Under the pieces are notes generated by a model. The model saw only the letters and a list, made by a program, of their open reading frames with translations. It was not told where the DNA came from and did no database searches. This document shows positions 34,745-44,102 of a stretch of 64,000 bases of DNA, piece by piece (the first letter of the stretch is position 1; the number at the start of each line of letters is the position of its first letter). Both the position numbers and the translations under genes were made by a program. The DNA is from Autumnicola lenta (GTDB lineage Bacteria; Bacteroidota; Bacteroidia; Flavobacteriales; Flavobacteriaceae). The stretch lies in assembly GCF_031846515.1 (NCBI RefSeq), contig NZ_JAVRHO010000011.1, positions 1 to 64,000 of the forward strand, written 5' to 3'.

Positions 34745-35710
34745 TTATTTCTTTCGGTTTATAACCGGTAACAGAATGAAAGACAGGCCGCCAAAGACAA
34801 GTACCATTAAGGTCTGAGAGCCCCATAGGATCCAGCCAAAAGCTTCACCACTTTGTTTGCTTATTCCGTAAAGCATAAGAATAGCACCAATTGCAACAGG
34901 GTAAACTCCTATTCCCCCATTAGTCGCAGAAATGGCAAAAGAACCTACTACAAAAGCAGCCATTATTGCTCCTATACTTGCGCTGGCAGTTTCCGGTACG
35001 GTAAAAACGATCACGTAAAACATTAGCACATACATAGTCCAGATAAAGATAGTATGGAAGAGAAACTCCCATTTTTTCTTCATCTTCAGGATGCTTATCA
35101 TTCCTTCGAGAAGACCTTTTGCTAACTTTTTCACTTTTATAGCAATAGACCACTGAGATCTTTTGATAAACTGTAAAACGAGAACGCCTATGAAAATCAA
35201 AGTAATAAAAATCCCGATGCTTACCAGCGGATTTATATTATTGGCTTCAAAATAGGTGAGAAGGTTATCTGTTTGTAGTGCAACAGTAACAGCTACGATT
35301 AGTAAGAGGATGATCAAGTCTGCTATTCTTTCAGAAATAATGGTTCCAAAACCTTTTTCGAAAGGTATTTTTTCATAAGAAGAAAGAGTGACTGCACGTA
35401 AAACCTCACCCGATCGCGGTATACCAAAATTGGCGAGGTAACCTACCATAACAGCCATGAAACTGTTCGCGAGACGGGGAGAATAGCCTAAGGGTTCAAG
35501 AAGATATTTCCATCTATATGCTCTGGAAAGGTGGGACAAAGCTCCCAATGCAATGGAAAGAAAAATCCAGAAAGGGTTTGCAGTTAAAACATTATCCAGC
35601 AATTCCTCGCGCTCCAGAGGAGTTGCAGTTTGAAGAGAATACCAAATTAAAAAAATCCCCAGCGCCAGGGGGATTGTAATTTTTAATAATTTGATAGTCT
35701 TTTTTTTCAA
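34745..35710 (-). CDS. lysylphosphatidylglycerol-synthase-TM / UPF0104 (YbhN-like) flippase-domain protein
   Basis: A 321-residue integral membrane protein with about eight hydrophobic segments and the family marks SRAYRWKYLLEP, GYLANFGIPRSGEVLRA and ATNGGIGVYPVA. The family includes flippase domains of MprF and AglD-like proteins, and a lipid-linked substrate is likely. The best start is TTG at 35710, 3 nt after the panD stop; no ATG or GTG precedes the first membrane segment. It follows panC and panD in one operon. Confidence 0.9.
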   Translation of the reverse strand: MKKKTIKLLKITIPLALGIFLIWYSLQTATPLEREELLDNVLTANPFWIFLSIALGALSHLSRAYRWKYLLEPLGYSPRLANSFMAVMVGYLANFGIPRSGEVLRAVTLSSYEKIPFEKGFGTIISERIADLIILLLIVAVTVALQTDNLLTYFEANNINPLVSIGIFITLIFIGVLVLQFIKRSQWSIAIKVKKLAKGLLEGMISILKMKKKWEFLFHTIFIWTMYVLMFYVIVFTVPETASASIGAIMAAFVVGSFAISATNGGIGVYPVAIGAILMLYGISKQSGEAFGWILWGSQTLMVLVFGGLSFILLPVINRKK

Positions 35711-35713
35711 AAA

Positions 35714-36064
35714 TCAGGATAATAGATTGGTGTCTTCATTTGGAAATACAAGAGAAGGTTTAAAGTTTTTGGCTTCTTCAAAATCCATTATTGCATAAGC
35801 AATAAGGATAAGAATATCGCCTTTTGCTACTTTTCTTGCCGCAGCGCCATTAAGAGTTATTTCTCCGGAATTTCGTGGACCCGGAATAACATAAGTCTCT
35901 AATCTTTCGCCATTATTATTGTTAACGATTTGTACTTTTTCGCCTTCAATTATATTCGCGGCTTCCATAAGATCTTCATCTATAGTAATGCTTCCAATAT
36001 AGTTTAGATCGGCTCCGGTAACTTTAACCCGGTGAATTTTTGATTTTACTACGTGTACCTGCAT
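35714..36064 (-). CDS. panD: aspartate 1-decarboxylase
   Basis: Makes beta-alanine for pantothenate. The pro-enzyme is about 116 residues from the ATG at 36064; a TTG two codons earlier is less likely. The self-cleavage site Gly-Ser lies in LNYIGSITID, generating the pyruvoyl group. Other marks are KIHRVKVTGADL and TLNGAAARK. It lies 10 nt after panC, so both enzymes of the beta-alanine branch are co-expressed. Confidence 0.96.
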   Translation of the reverse strand: MQVHVVKSKIHRVKVTGADLNYIGSITIDEDLMEAANIIEGEKVQIVNNNNGERLETYVIPGPRNSGEITLNGAAARKVAKGDILILIAYAIMDFEEAKNFKPSLVFPNEDTNLLS

Positions 36065-36074
36065 TTTCAAAAGA

Positions 36075-36926
36075 TTAATTATTTAAAGGCATGTTGTCTA
36101 TTAACCGAATATCATCAGCATACGCTGCAATAAAAGCTCTGTATTGTGCTCCTTCCCGTTTCCGGTTAACTCTTTTTAAGTTCTGTATATCTGCAATTTC
36201 AAAATATTCAAGCTTTAGAAAAGGATAATTCTGAAATTCATTTTTTACCCACTCCGTCACATAATCTGCACTTTTTGTGCCAAAGAGCTGTTTTGACTTT
36301 ATCAGCGTTTCATAAATAAAAGCCGCTTTTTCCCGGTGTAAACTGCTTAGTCGTTCGTTTCTGGAACTTCTTGCAAGTCCCGATTCTTCCCTTAAAATAG
36401 GACACCCTACAATCTCTACAGGTAGTTCGAGTATCTCGGTTAATTTTCTTATAATCTGAAGTTGCTGAAAATCTTTCTCGCCAAAGAAAGCTTTATCGGG
36501 TTTAATAATTGTAAAAAACAGCTTAATTACGGTGCCCACTCCGTCAAAATGGGCGTTTCTGTATTTGCCTTCCATAACCTTCTCCAGTCCCTGAAAATCA
36601 AAATGTTCAGAAGCCACTTTTTTGCCATATAGTTCATTGGCATTAGGAGCAAAAACAATGATATCATCCTGTGCTTGCTTTAACAATTCGATATCCTGAT
36701 CCAATGTCCTGGGGTACATTTCCAGGTCTTTTGGGTTGTCAAATTGGGTAGGATTAACAAAGATGCTTACCACTACTCTGTCGCACTCCTGCAAAGCCTG
36801 TTGTACAAGTGATAGGTGCCCGTCATGGAGGGCTCCCATTGTAGGAACCAGACCAACAATTTCCCCTGCGGATTTATAGCTCAGAAGCGTGTCGATTAGC
36901 GGTTGTTTTTCTTTAAATATCTGCAC
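36075..36926 (-). CDS. panC: pantothenate synthetase
   Basis: A 283-residue ATP-dependent ligase joining pantoate to beta-alanine. The HIGH-like motif is MGALHDGHLSLV. Further marks are VSIFVNPTQF, FFGEKDFQQL and the C-terminal KMSKS-like site in RSSRNERLS. The start appears to be GTG at 36926 (GTGCAGATATTT), which fits the family N-terminus. It is the first gene of panC-panD-flippase and divergent from the GT5-like gene. Confidence 0.96.
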   Translation of the reverse strand: MQIFKEKQPLIDTLLSYKSAGEIVGLVPTMGALHDGHLSLVQQALQECDRVVVSIFVNPTQFDNPKDLEMYPRTLDQDIELLKQAQDDIIVFAPNANELYGKKVASEHFDFQGLEKVMEGKYRNAHFDGVGTVIKLFFTIIKPDKAFFGEKDFQQLQIIRKLTEILELPVEIVGCPILREESGLARSSRNERLSSLHREKAAFIYETLIKSKQLFGTKSADYVTEWVKNEFQNYPFLKLEYFEIADIQNLKRVNRKREGAQYRAFIAAYADDIRLIDNMPLNN

Positions 36927-36987
36927 TTTATTAAAAATTAACAGCGTGCAAACTTAATATATTACTAGCAATCTGCATAAATTTTTG

Positions 36988-36995
36988 TAATTTTG
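36988..36995 (+). promoter_or_regulatory. -7 element TAATTTTG upstream of the GT5-like gene
   Basis: A full TAnnTTTG match 40 nt before the ATG at 37036, in the panC divergent region. No clear -33 TTTG was found at normal spacing. Confidence 0.45.
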
Positions 36996-37035
36996 CGTGT
37001 TTTTTATTCGCAATCGCAATTAAAGCAAAGATTTT

Positions 37036-37848
37036 ATGAAAGATAAGAGAGTATTATACGTCTCCTCTGAAGTTATACCCTACCTGCCTGAAACAGACAT
37101 TTCATCTACCTCTTTTGAAGCCGCTAAAATGGTAAATAACCAGGGTGGCCAAATTAGGATTTTCATGCCCAGGTTTGGGAATATCAATGAAAGGCGTCAT
37201 CAGTTACATGAAGTAATACGACTTTCAGGAATCAACCTGGTTATAAATGACCTGGATATGCCATTGATCATTAAAGTAGCATCCATTCCCAAAGAGAGGA
37301 TGCAGGTCTATTTTATAGATAACGAGGACTACTTTAAAAGAAAAGCAACCCTAACTGACGAAGAAGGAAATTTATTTGATGATAATGATGAGCGGGCTAT
37401 CTTTTTTGCAAAAGGTGTGATTGAAACGGTAAAAAAATTAAACTGGTCTCCGGATATTATCCATGTCCATGGATGGTTGGCCTCGCTTCTTCCTTTGTAT
37501 TTGCGGAATTATTATGGCAATGAGCCACTTTTTAGTAATGCAAGAATAGTTACTTCAGTATACAATCAAAGTTTCGATGAGACGTTAAATACAGAGATGC
37601 AGGAGAAAGTTCTCTTTGATGGAATGGAAGATGAGGATGTAAAGCATTTGGGGGAACCCAATTACGTAAACCTCATTAAAACTGCTGTGGATAATTCTGA
37701 TGCTATCATCTTAAGTGGAGATAATGTGCCAGATGAGCTTAAAACTTATGTAAACAGATTAAACAAGCCTGTTCTTCCTTATAAAAACAGAGAGGAATTT
37801 ACACAAGCTTACCAGGACTTTTATGCTACAAAGGTTCTGAAACAGTAA
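37036..37848 (+). CDS. GT5 glycogen/starch-synthase N-domain protein, truncated and probably non-catalytic
   Basis: A 270-residue protein matching only the N-terminal Rossmann half of GT5 synthases (RVLYVSSEVIPYLPE at the start, IHVHGWLASLLPLYLR near residue 147). The ADP-glucose KxGG loop is replaced by PETDISST, and the whole C-terminal nucleotide-sugar half is absent (full enzymes have about 480 residues). The open frame has normal boundaries and is followed after 10 nt by DUF4270, so it looks like an intact specialised protein rather than a broken gene. Its role is unknown. Confidence 0.82.
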   Translation: MKDKRVLYVSSEVIPYLPETDISSTSFEAAKMVNNQGGQIRIFMPRFGNINERRHQLHEVIRLSGINLVINDLDMPLIIKVASIPKERMQVYFIDNEDYFKRKATLTDEEGNLFDDNDERAIFFAKGVIETVKKLNWSPDIIHVHGWLASLLPLYLRNYYGNEPLFSNARIVTSVYNQSFDETLNTEMQEKVLFDGMEDEDVKHLGEPNYVNLIKTAVDNSDAIILSGDNVPDELKTYVNRLNKPVLPYKNREEFTQAYQDFYATKVLKQ

Positions 37849-37858
37849 AAATCAGCGA

Positions 37859-39418
37859 ATGAATTTTGATAGAGTGACTTTAAAAATAGCAACAGCCTTT
37901 GTTGTTATTTTTTCTTTTGTAGCCTGCGATGAGGACTATAGTGAAATCGGGGGTGAAGTAATCGGGAATCCAACAGATGTTGATCTGCGCGAAATAGACG
38001 TTACCGCCTGGTCGGAAAAGATAGAATCTGTTCAAACCAATAATTTACCAACACATCTTTTAGGTGCATATAACCATCCTGTATATGGTTTGACTGAAGC
38101 AAGTATTTTAACTCAGGTCTCCCTTTCTGGTGGAAATCCGACTTTTGGCGGTGAGCCGGTATTGGACAGTGTGGTGCTTAAAATGCCATTTTTCAGTAAT
38201 ATTGTAGAAGGTAGTGAAGGTAGTGACGGAGAATATGAGCTGGATTCTATTTATGGAAATTCTCCTTTCAAAATTTCTGTTTTTGAATCTGGATATTACC
38301 TGAATGATCTGGATCCTGCAAGTAATTTTGAACAAAGACAGAAATATTATTCAGATCAGCAGGAGTTATTTGAGCAGTATATAGAGGGAGATACATTGTA
38401 CAAAAATGACAATTATCGTCCTTCAGCCCAAAAAATAGTTTCTTATGAGCCTGCTGCTACTGGAGTGTCTGATACAGTGGTTTCTTCCCCTGCTTTGAGG
38501 GTGAAACTGCCGGTTGAATTTTTTCAGCAAAAAATACTTGATAAAGAGGGGGATTCTGAACTTGCGAATAACGATAATTTCAGAAATTATCTTCGTGGTC
38601 TTTTTATAAAAGCTGAAGCTGTCAATAACGACGGTAGTATTGTGTTGCTTAATCTTGCACCTCAAAGTGGTGCTGGGATCACCCTTTACTATAAATACGA
38701 CACTACTGATGAGGAGGGGGAATCGACAAGAGCAAGGCGAAGCTTTAAGCTGAATTTTGGAAGTAATGTTGTAAATACTTTTGAGGGAGAATATCCAGAT
38801 GAAGTTATTCAGGATATACAGAACTCAGGGTCAGAAACTGGAGCCGGGAACCTTTATTTAAAAGGAGGGGAAGGTAGTATGGCAATTATCGAACTCTTTT
38901 CTAATGCTGCTGAACTTGAAGAATTAAAACAAAACAATTGGCTGGTTAATGAGGCAAATCTCAGTTTTTATGTCAATCAGGATTTGGCTGAAGGCGTAAA
39001 TGAGCCGGAGCGGATTTATTTGTACGATCTGGATAATAACAGGACTCTTTTGGATTATACTTATGATACAGGAACAGATCAGCGTGATCCTTTAAATTCT
39101 TTAACAACTCATTCTTCACGTCTGCAAAAAGATGAAGAAGGTAACGGAGTAAGATATACACTGCGTATAACCCAGCATGTAAATAATCTCCTTAATAAGG
39201 ATTCTACCAATGTACGCCTGGGACTGGTAGTTACACCAAATATAAATATTACAGCAAACGCTGCGGTGAAAGGTTTTGAAAACGATAACCCAAATATAAA
39301 TAAAGTGCCATTGGCTTCAGTTTTGACTCCGCTTGGAACGGTCCTACACGGAAATAGGTCTGAAGATGAAGAAAAGAGACTGAAATTAAGAATTTATTAT
39401 ACTGAAACAAACGATTAA
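37859..39418 (+). CDS. DUF4270 lipoprotein
   Basis: A 519-residue lipoprotein (hydrophobic stretch, then FSFVACDEDY with the lipidated Cys at about 22). The rest is beta-rich with DUF4270 family features: the N-terminal EIGGEVIGNPTDVDL, the segment ILTQVSLS, and a C-terminal RLKLRIYYTE. The family is widespread in Bacteroidota and its function is not known. It lies between the GT5-like protein (10 nt) and glmS (6 nt), so the three are almost certainly one operon. Confidence 0.9.
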   Translation: MNFDRVTLKIATAFVVIFSFVACDEDYSEIGGEVIGNPTDVDLREIDVTAWSEKIESVQTNNLPTHLLGAYNHPVYGLTEASILTQVSLSGGNPTFGGEPVLDSVVLKMPFFSNIVEGSEGSDGEYELDSIYGNSPFKISVFESGYYLNDLDPASNFEQRQKYYSDQQELFEQYIEGDTLYKNDNYRPSAQKIVSYEPAATGVSDTVVSSPALRVKLPVEFFQQKILDKEGDSELANNDNFRNYLRGLFIKAEAVNNDGSIVLLNLAPQSGAGITLYYKYDTTDEEGESTRARRSFKLNFGSNVVNTFEGEYPDEVIQDIQNSGSETGAGNLYLKGGEGSMAIIELFSNAAELEELKQNNWLVNEANLSFYVNQDLAEGVNEPERIYLYDLDNNRTLLDYTYDTGTDQRDPLNSLTTHSSRLQKDEEGNGVRYTLRITQHVNNLLNKDSTNVRLGLVVTPNINITANAAVKGFENDNPNINKVPLASVLTPLGTVLHGNRSEDEEKRLKLRIYYTETND

Positions 39419-39424
39419 GAAATT

Positions 39425-41272
39425 ATGTGTGGAATTGTTGGTTATATTGGCCACCGGGATGCTTATCCCATAGTTTTAAAAGGACTTCAGAGATTGGAAT
39501 ACCGCGGGTATGATAGTGCAGGAATTGCTCTGTTTGATGAAGGGGAACTTAAACTTTGTAAAACAAAGGGAAAAGTTTCAGACCTTAAAGAGAAGATGGA
39601 GAATTCTCTGGAATTATCTGGAAATGTTGGTATTGGTCATACACGCTGGGCTACTCATGGTGAGCCAAATGATGTAAATTCCCATCCACATTATTCAAAT
39701 TCCGGAGATCTTGTAATTATCCATAACGGAATTATAGAAAATTACGATTCACTAAAAAAAGAGCTTAAAACACGTGGCTATACCTTTCAGAGTGAAACAG
39801 ATACCGAGGTTCTTGTTAATCTTATCGAAGATGTAAAGCAAAAAGAAGGTGTGAAGCTGGGGAAAGCAGTGCAGATTGCGCTGAATCAGACCATTGGTGC
39901 CTATGCAATTGCGGTTTTTGATAGAAATAAACCAGATGAAATAGTTGTAGCAAGACTGGGTAGTCCCCTTGCGATAGGTGTTGGTGAAGACGAATTTTTT
40001 GTAGCGTCTGATGCTTCTCCTTTTATAGAATTTACTAATAACGCAATCTACCTGGAAGACGGTGAAATGGCTGTTGTTCGTCTTCATAAAGGGGTGAAAA
40101 TTAGAAATATTAAAGATGATGCGCTTGTAGATCCCTATGTTCATGAACTTCAGATGAACCTGGAGCAAATAGAAAAAGGAGGTTACGACCATTTTATGCT
40201 GAAGGAGATATATGAGCAGCCAAGTGCCATAAGCGATACTTATCGTGGCAGGATGTTGCCAGATCAGGGTTTAATCCGAATGGCGGGTGTAGATGATAAT
40301 ATTGAACGTATAGCACATGCACGAAGAATTCTTATTGTAGCCTGCGGAACGTCCTGGCATGCAGGCCTTGTTGCAGAATATATATTTGAAGACCTGGCGA
40401 GGATACCTGTAGAGGTGGAATATGCATCAGAATTCAGGTACAGAAATCCAATTATTTCCGAAAATGACGTGGTTATTGCTATTTCCCAGAGTGGGGAAAC
40501 TGCAGATACTATGGCGGCAATAAAATTGGCTAAAGAAAAAGGAGCTTTTGTTTTTGGAGTTTGTAATGTCGTTGGATCTTCTATTTCTCGCGAAACTCAC
40601 GCAGGTGCTTATACCCATGCCGGTCCCGAAATTGGTGTGGCTTCAACAAAAGCTTTCACCACACAAATTACCGTTTTAACTTTAATGGCCTTAAAGCTTG
40701 CAAAACACAAAGGGACAATCTCCAATTCAGATTTTCGTTTTCATTTGCAGGAGCTGGAAAGAATTCCGGAGAAAGTAAAAGAAGCGCTTAATTCTGACGA
40801 GCACATTCGTGGAATTGCAGATATCTATAAAAATGCAACTAACTGTCTTTACCTGGGAAGAGGGTTTAATTTTCCCGTAGCGTTGGAAGGAGCTTTAAAG
40901 CTTAAAGAGATATCTTATATTCATGCTGAAGGGTATCCTGCGGCAGAGATGAAGCACGGTCCTATTGCTCTTATTGATGAGCAAATGCCGGTTGTGGTAA
41001 TTGCTACTAAAAGAGGACATTACGAGAAAGTAGTAAGTAATATCCAGGAGATCAAATCCCGAAAAGGAAAAATTATAGCTGTGGTTACAGATGGCGATAC
41101 CGAAGTTCGTGAACTTGCAGATCACGTAATAGAAGTACCGGAGACTATGGAGTCGCTTACGCCGCTTCTTACTACAATTCCCTTGCAATTGCTATCTTAC
41201 CACATAGCAGTAATGCTTGGAAAGAATGTAGATCAACCAAGGAATCTGGCTAAATCTGTTACTGTAGAGTAA
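39425..41272 (+). CDS. glmS: glutamine-fructose-6-phosphate aminotransferase (isomerizing)
   Basis: A 615-residue enzyme making glucosamine-6-phosphate for peptidoglycan and LPS. The N-terminal glutaminase begins MCGIVGYIG with catalytic Cys2 and includes RWATHGEP. Two SIS sugar-isomerase domains follow (ISQSGETADT and LGRGFNFPVALEGALKLKEI as separate segments). The C-terminus is LAKSVTVE, as in the family. No glmS ribozyme or other leader structure fits, since only 6 nt separate it from DUF4270. A strong terminator follows. Confidence 0.97.
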   Translation: MCGIVGYIGHRDAYPIVLKGLQRLEYRGYDSAGIALFDEGELKLCKTKGKVSDLKEKMENSLELSGNVGIGHTRWATHGEPNDVNSHPHYSNSGDLVIIHNGIIENYDSLKKELKTRGYTFQSETDTEVLVNLIEDVKQKEGVKLGKAVQIALNQTIGAYAIAVFDRNKPDEIVVARLGSPLAIGVGEDEFFVASDASPFIEFTNNAIYLEDGEMAVVRLHKGVKIRNIKDDALVDPYVHELQMNLEQIEKGGYDHFMLKEIYEQPSAISDTYRGRMLPDQGLIRMAGVDDNIERIAHARRILIVACGTSWHAGLVAEYIFEDLARIPVEVEYASEFRYRNPIISENDVVIAISQSGETADTMAAIKLAKEKGAFVFGVCNVVGSSISRETHAGAYTHAGPEIGVASTKAFTTQITVLTLMALKLAKHKGTISNSDFRFHLQELERIPEKVKEALNSDEHIRGIADIYKNATNCLYLGRGFNFPVALEGALKLKEISYIHAEGYPAAEMKHGPIALIDEQMPVVVIATKRGHYEKVVSNIQEIKSRKGKIIAVVTDGDTEVRELADHVIEVPETMESLTPLLTTIPLQLLSYHIAVMLGKNVDQPRNLAKSVTVE

Positions 41273-41293
41273 AAATAAATCTTAAATCATTGA

Positions 41294-41330
41294 AAATCCG
41301 TTTCTGAAGTCTTCAGAAATGGATTTTTTT
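41294..41330 (+). terminator. intrinsic terminator of glmS
   Basis: AAATCCGTTTCTGAA pairs with TTCAGAAATGGATTT (one mismatch) around GTC, followed by a run of T ending at 41330. Confidence 0.9.
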
Positions 41331-41424
41331 GTTGAAGTAACTCTTTTTTTCTTTTCGCGTATCCAGGTATACAAATGAGTTAAAAACTTCTTTAGCGCGT
41401 TATATGAATTTATAAAGAAAAAAC

Positions 41425-41432
41425 TATCTTTG
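41425..41432 (+). promoter_or_regulatory. -7 element TATCTTTG upstream of atpD
   Basis: A full TAnnTTTG match about 98 nt before the atpD ATG, in the 257-bp gap after glmS. No good -33 TTTG is present. Confidence 0.5.
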
Positions 41433-41529
41433 CACCCTGAAATTTACCTCTTTCAGGTTTAGGGAATTATTAATCAGGCCTGTAGGTTTTTTCATATTTT
41501 AAAATATTAAAACAATAAAGAATTAGATA

Positions 41530-43041
41530 ATGTCTAAAGTCACAGGTAAAGTTGCTCAAATTATTGGTCCTGTAGTTGATGTTGCGTTCGACTCAGAAAA
41601 CGCTGAACTGCCAAGGATTTATGATTCTTTGGAAATTACAAGAAAAGACGGTTCCATTCTGGTACTGGAAGTTCAATCTCACATTGGGGAAGATACTGTA
41701 AGGACTGTTTCAATGGATTCTACCGATGGATTGAGTAGAGGAGTGGAAGTAGTTGCCACAGGATCAGCAATTCAAATGCCGGTTGGTAAGGATGTTTATG
41801 GCCGTTTATTCAATGTAATTGGAGATGCCATAGATGGTCTTGGAAACTTGCCAAAAGCAGGAAAAGACGGACTTCCAATTCACCGTGAAGCACCAAAATT
41901 TGAAGATTTATCTGTTTCGACTGAAGTTTTATTTACAGGTATAAAAGTGATAGACCTAATTGAACCTTATTCAAAAGGTGGTAAGATTGGTCTCTTTGGA
42001 GGTGCCGGTGTAGGTAAAACAGTACTTATTCAGGAACTTATTAATAACATTGCAAAAGGTCACGGCGGACTTTCTGTATTCGCAGGAGTTGGGGAAAGAA
42101 CGAGAGAAGGAAACGACCTTTTACGGGAGATGCTTGAATCTGGTATTATCAAATACGGAGAAGATTTTATGCACTCTATGGAAGAAGGAGGATGGGATCT
42201 TCAAAAGGTGGATAAAGCCGCGATGAAGGATTCTAAAGCAACTTTCGTATTTGGACAAATGAATGAGCCACCGGGAGCACGTGCGCGAGTAGCACTTTCC
42301 GGATTAACAATAGCAGAATATTTTCGTGATGGAGCAGGGGAAGGACAGGGTAAAGATGTTTTATTCTTCGTAGATAACATTTTCCGTTTTACACAGGCGG
42401 GATCAGAGGTGTCTGCACTTCTTGGACGTATGCCTTCTGCGGTAGGTTATCAGCCAACTTTGGCAACAGAGATGGGTGCGATGCAGGAACGTATTACTTC
42501 AACTAAAAACGGATCTATTACATCTGTACAGGCGGTTTACGTACCTGCGGATGACCTTACTGACCCGGCGCCGGCAACGACCTTTGCCCACCTGGATGCA
42601 ACTACGGTACTTTCGAGAAAAATTGCTGAACTTGGTATTTATCCTGCGGTAGATCCTTTGGATTCTACATCAAGAATTCTTACTCCCGATATTTTGGGAG
42701 CCGATCACTACAACTGTGCACAAAGGGTAAAAGAGCTTTTACAGCGTTACAAAGAGTTGCAGGATATTATTGCTATTCTTGGGATGGAAGAACTTTCTGA
42801 AGAAGATAAGCAGGCAGTATCACGTGCAAGAAGGGTGCAGCGTTTCCTTTCACAGCCTTTCCATGTAGCAGAACAGTTTACAGGATTAAAAGGAGTGCTA
42901 GTGGATATTAAAGAAACTATTAAAGGTTTTAATATGATTATGGATGGTGAGCTGGATCATCTTCCTGAGGCAGCTTTTAACCTTAAAGGTACTATTGAAG
43001 AGGCTATCGAAGCAGGAGAGAAAATGCTTGCTGAAGCATAA
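41530..43041 (+). CDS. atpD: F1F0 ATP synthase subunit beta
   Basis: The 503-residue catalytic subunit of F1. It has Walker A GGAGVGKT, GERTREGNDL with the catalytic Glu, and the DELSEED-like segment EELSEEDKQ. The remaining F1F0 subunits are not in the window; in Bacteroidota atpD and atpC are usually split from the other atp genes. The gap to atpC is 111 bp and holds a two-hairpin repeat, which is wider than normal for this pair. Confidence 0.98.
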   Translation: MSKVTGKVAQIIGPVVDVAFDSENAELPRIYDSLEITRKDGSILVLEVQSHIGEDTVRTVSMDSTDGLSRGVEVVATGSAIQMPVGKDVYGRLFNVIGDAIDGLGNLPKAGKDGLPIHREAPKFEDLSVSTEVLFTGIKVIDLIEPYSKGGKIGLFGGAGVGKTVLIQELINNIAKGHGGLSVFAGVGERTREGNDLLREMLESGIIKYGEDFMHSMEEGGWDLQKVDKAAMKDSKATFVFGQMNEPPGARARVALSGLTIAEYFRDGAGEGQGKDVLFFVDNIFRFTQAGSEVSALLGRMPSAVGYQPTLATEMGAMQERITSTKNGSITSVQAVYVPADDLTDPAPATTFAHLDATTVLSRKIAELGIYPAVDPLDSTSRILTPDILGADHYNCAQRVKELLQRYKELQDIIAILGMEELSEEDKQAVSRARRVQRFLSQPFHVAEQFTGLKGVLVDIKETIKGFNMIMDGELDHLPEAAFNLKGTIEEAIEAGEKMLAEA

Positions 43042-43077
43042 TAGGTTGTACCGAAGCTAAAATAAGTTAATAAGATT

Positions 43078-43119
43078 CTCCCCTTTTTTAAGGGGAGATG
43101 CCCGCAGGGCAGAGGGGTC
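43078..43119. repeat. two-hairpin repeat between atpD and atpC
   Basis: CTCCCCTT pairs with AAGGGGAG around TTTT (43078-43097), followed by TGCCC-GCA-GGGCA (43099-43111) and GAGGGGTC. Read on the minus strand it has the same order as the repeats around the DUF559 gene: an ACCCC-type start, a short GC hairpin, then a longer C/G-run hairpin. The stem sequences differ but stay paired. Confidence 0.75.
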
Positions 43120-43152
43120 AGATCTTTACTCCCATTTTTAATAATAGCAATT

Positions 43153-43440
43153 ATGTATTTAGAAATAGTTACTCCTGAAGCAGTTGTTTTTAGTGCTGAA
43201 GTGGAAGCGGTAAAAGTCCCTGGTCACGACGGTGAATTTCAAATGCTGAACAATCACGCGCCTATCGTTTCAACTCTTACAAAAGGAGAAGTGAAAATAA
43301 ATCTTGTCGCCGGTACTTCACCGGAAAAGTTGCATAAGACTATTCGAAAGTCATCTTCAGACGCAAAAGAACTTTTCTATGAAATAGATGGAGGTGTTTT
43401 GGAATTAAAAGATAATAAAGCAATTATTTTAGCCGATTAA
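43153..43440 (+). CDS. atpC: F1F0 ATP synthase subunit epsilon (short form)
   Basis: 95 residues covering only the N-terminal beta-sandwich of epsilon (MYLEIVTPEAVVFSAEVEAV, then PGHDGEFQMLNNHAPIVSTL). The C-terminal helical hairpin that inhibits hydrolysis in E. coli is missing, as in other short bacterial forms. The gene is the last of the atpDC unit, and a strong terminator lies 21 nt behind it. Confidence 0.95.
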   Translation: MYLEIVTPEAVVFSAEVEAVKVPGHDGEFQMLNNHAPIVSTLTKGEVKINLVAGTSPEKLHKTIRKSSSDAKELFYEIDGGVLELKDNKAIILAD

Positions 43441-43461
43441 GGTTTAATAAGCTTAATAGTA

Positions 43462-43497
43462 AAAACCCTGTTGTAGTGTACAACAGGGTTTTGTTTT
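43462..43497 (+). terminator. intrinsic terminator of atpDC
   Basis: A perfect 14-bp stem pairs AAAACCCTGTTGTA with TACAACAGGGTTTT around GTG, followed by GTTTTT. Confidence 0.95.
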
Positions 43498-44102
43498 TCA
43501 ATTCTTAAACGAATTGAGGTGCGAAAATTGCCATTTTATACCCTCACCTGGATCTAATTGGCTTAGGTGAAAAATCTTGTGGCTTTTCGTCTATTTTTGA
43601 TTCTTTTTTGAATTCTTTATATTGAAGCCTCCACGTTTCTGCAATTTTTGCTCAAAAATTAAGTTCCTAAAATGGAGATTGCTATTTTTAGTGCTTTTTG
43701 TGAGCTAAAACCGTTACTTTCTGCTTCTGGAATAATAACGCTGCCATTGGATTTGGTTGTATGTCTAAAATGGCAATTATTAAATACTATTTTAGGTAGT
43801 TAGCTGCTCCTGCACATCTGAAGAATTGACCGGCTGCAACTTCATTAATATGTAGTAAAAGTCATAGAATTAAGTATAAATCGACATTATATTTGCTTTT
43901 CACGATGGATAACCGCTAGATAATAGATTTGATTTGTTGAATTTAACGGTTTTTAAGAAAGCCAGTGATAAAAAATCAAAAGAAAAGAAGATATTTTGCC
44001 ATCTATATAATGCATATTTTTAGAGGATGAAGTACTTCCAGAAAATGGAAAAACTTAAATAATACTGCTATATTTGTCTGAACACGGAATTTTTTTGAAA
44101 AT
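43498..44102. other. 605-bp gene-free stretch before the Mrp operon
   Basis: No credible gene or RNA is seen. It contains two copies of the dispersed motif (GCGAAAATTGCCATTTTATA at 43521-43540 and TAAAATGGCAATTATTAA at 43765-43782). A -7-like TATATTTG lies at 44069-44076, 26 nt before the mrpA ATG, and is the likely operon promoter. No good -33 box was found. Confidence 0.6.

Noticed and set aside
39350..39430. glmS ribozyme or riboswitch
   Set aside because: Only 6 nt separate DUF4270 from glmS and no such fold is present.
43153..43440. atpC as a broken gene because of its short length
   Set aside because: The N-terminal domain is complete and short epsilon forms without the helical hairpin occur in other bacteria.
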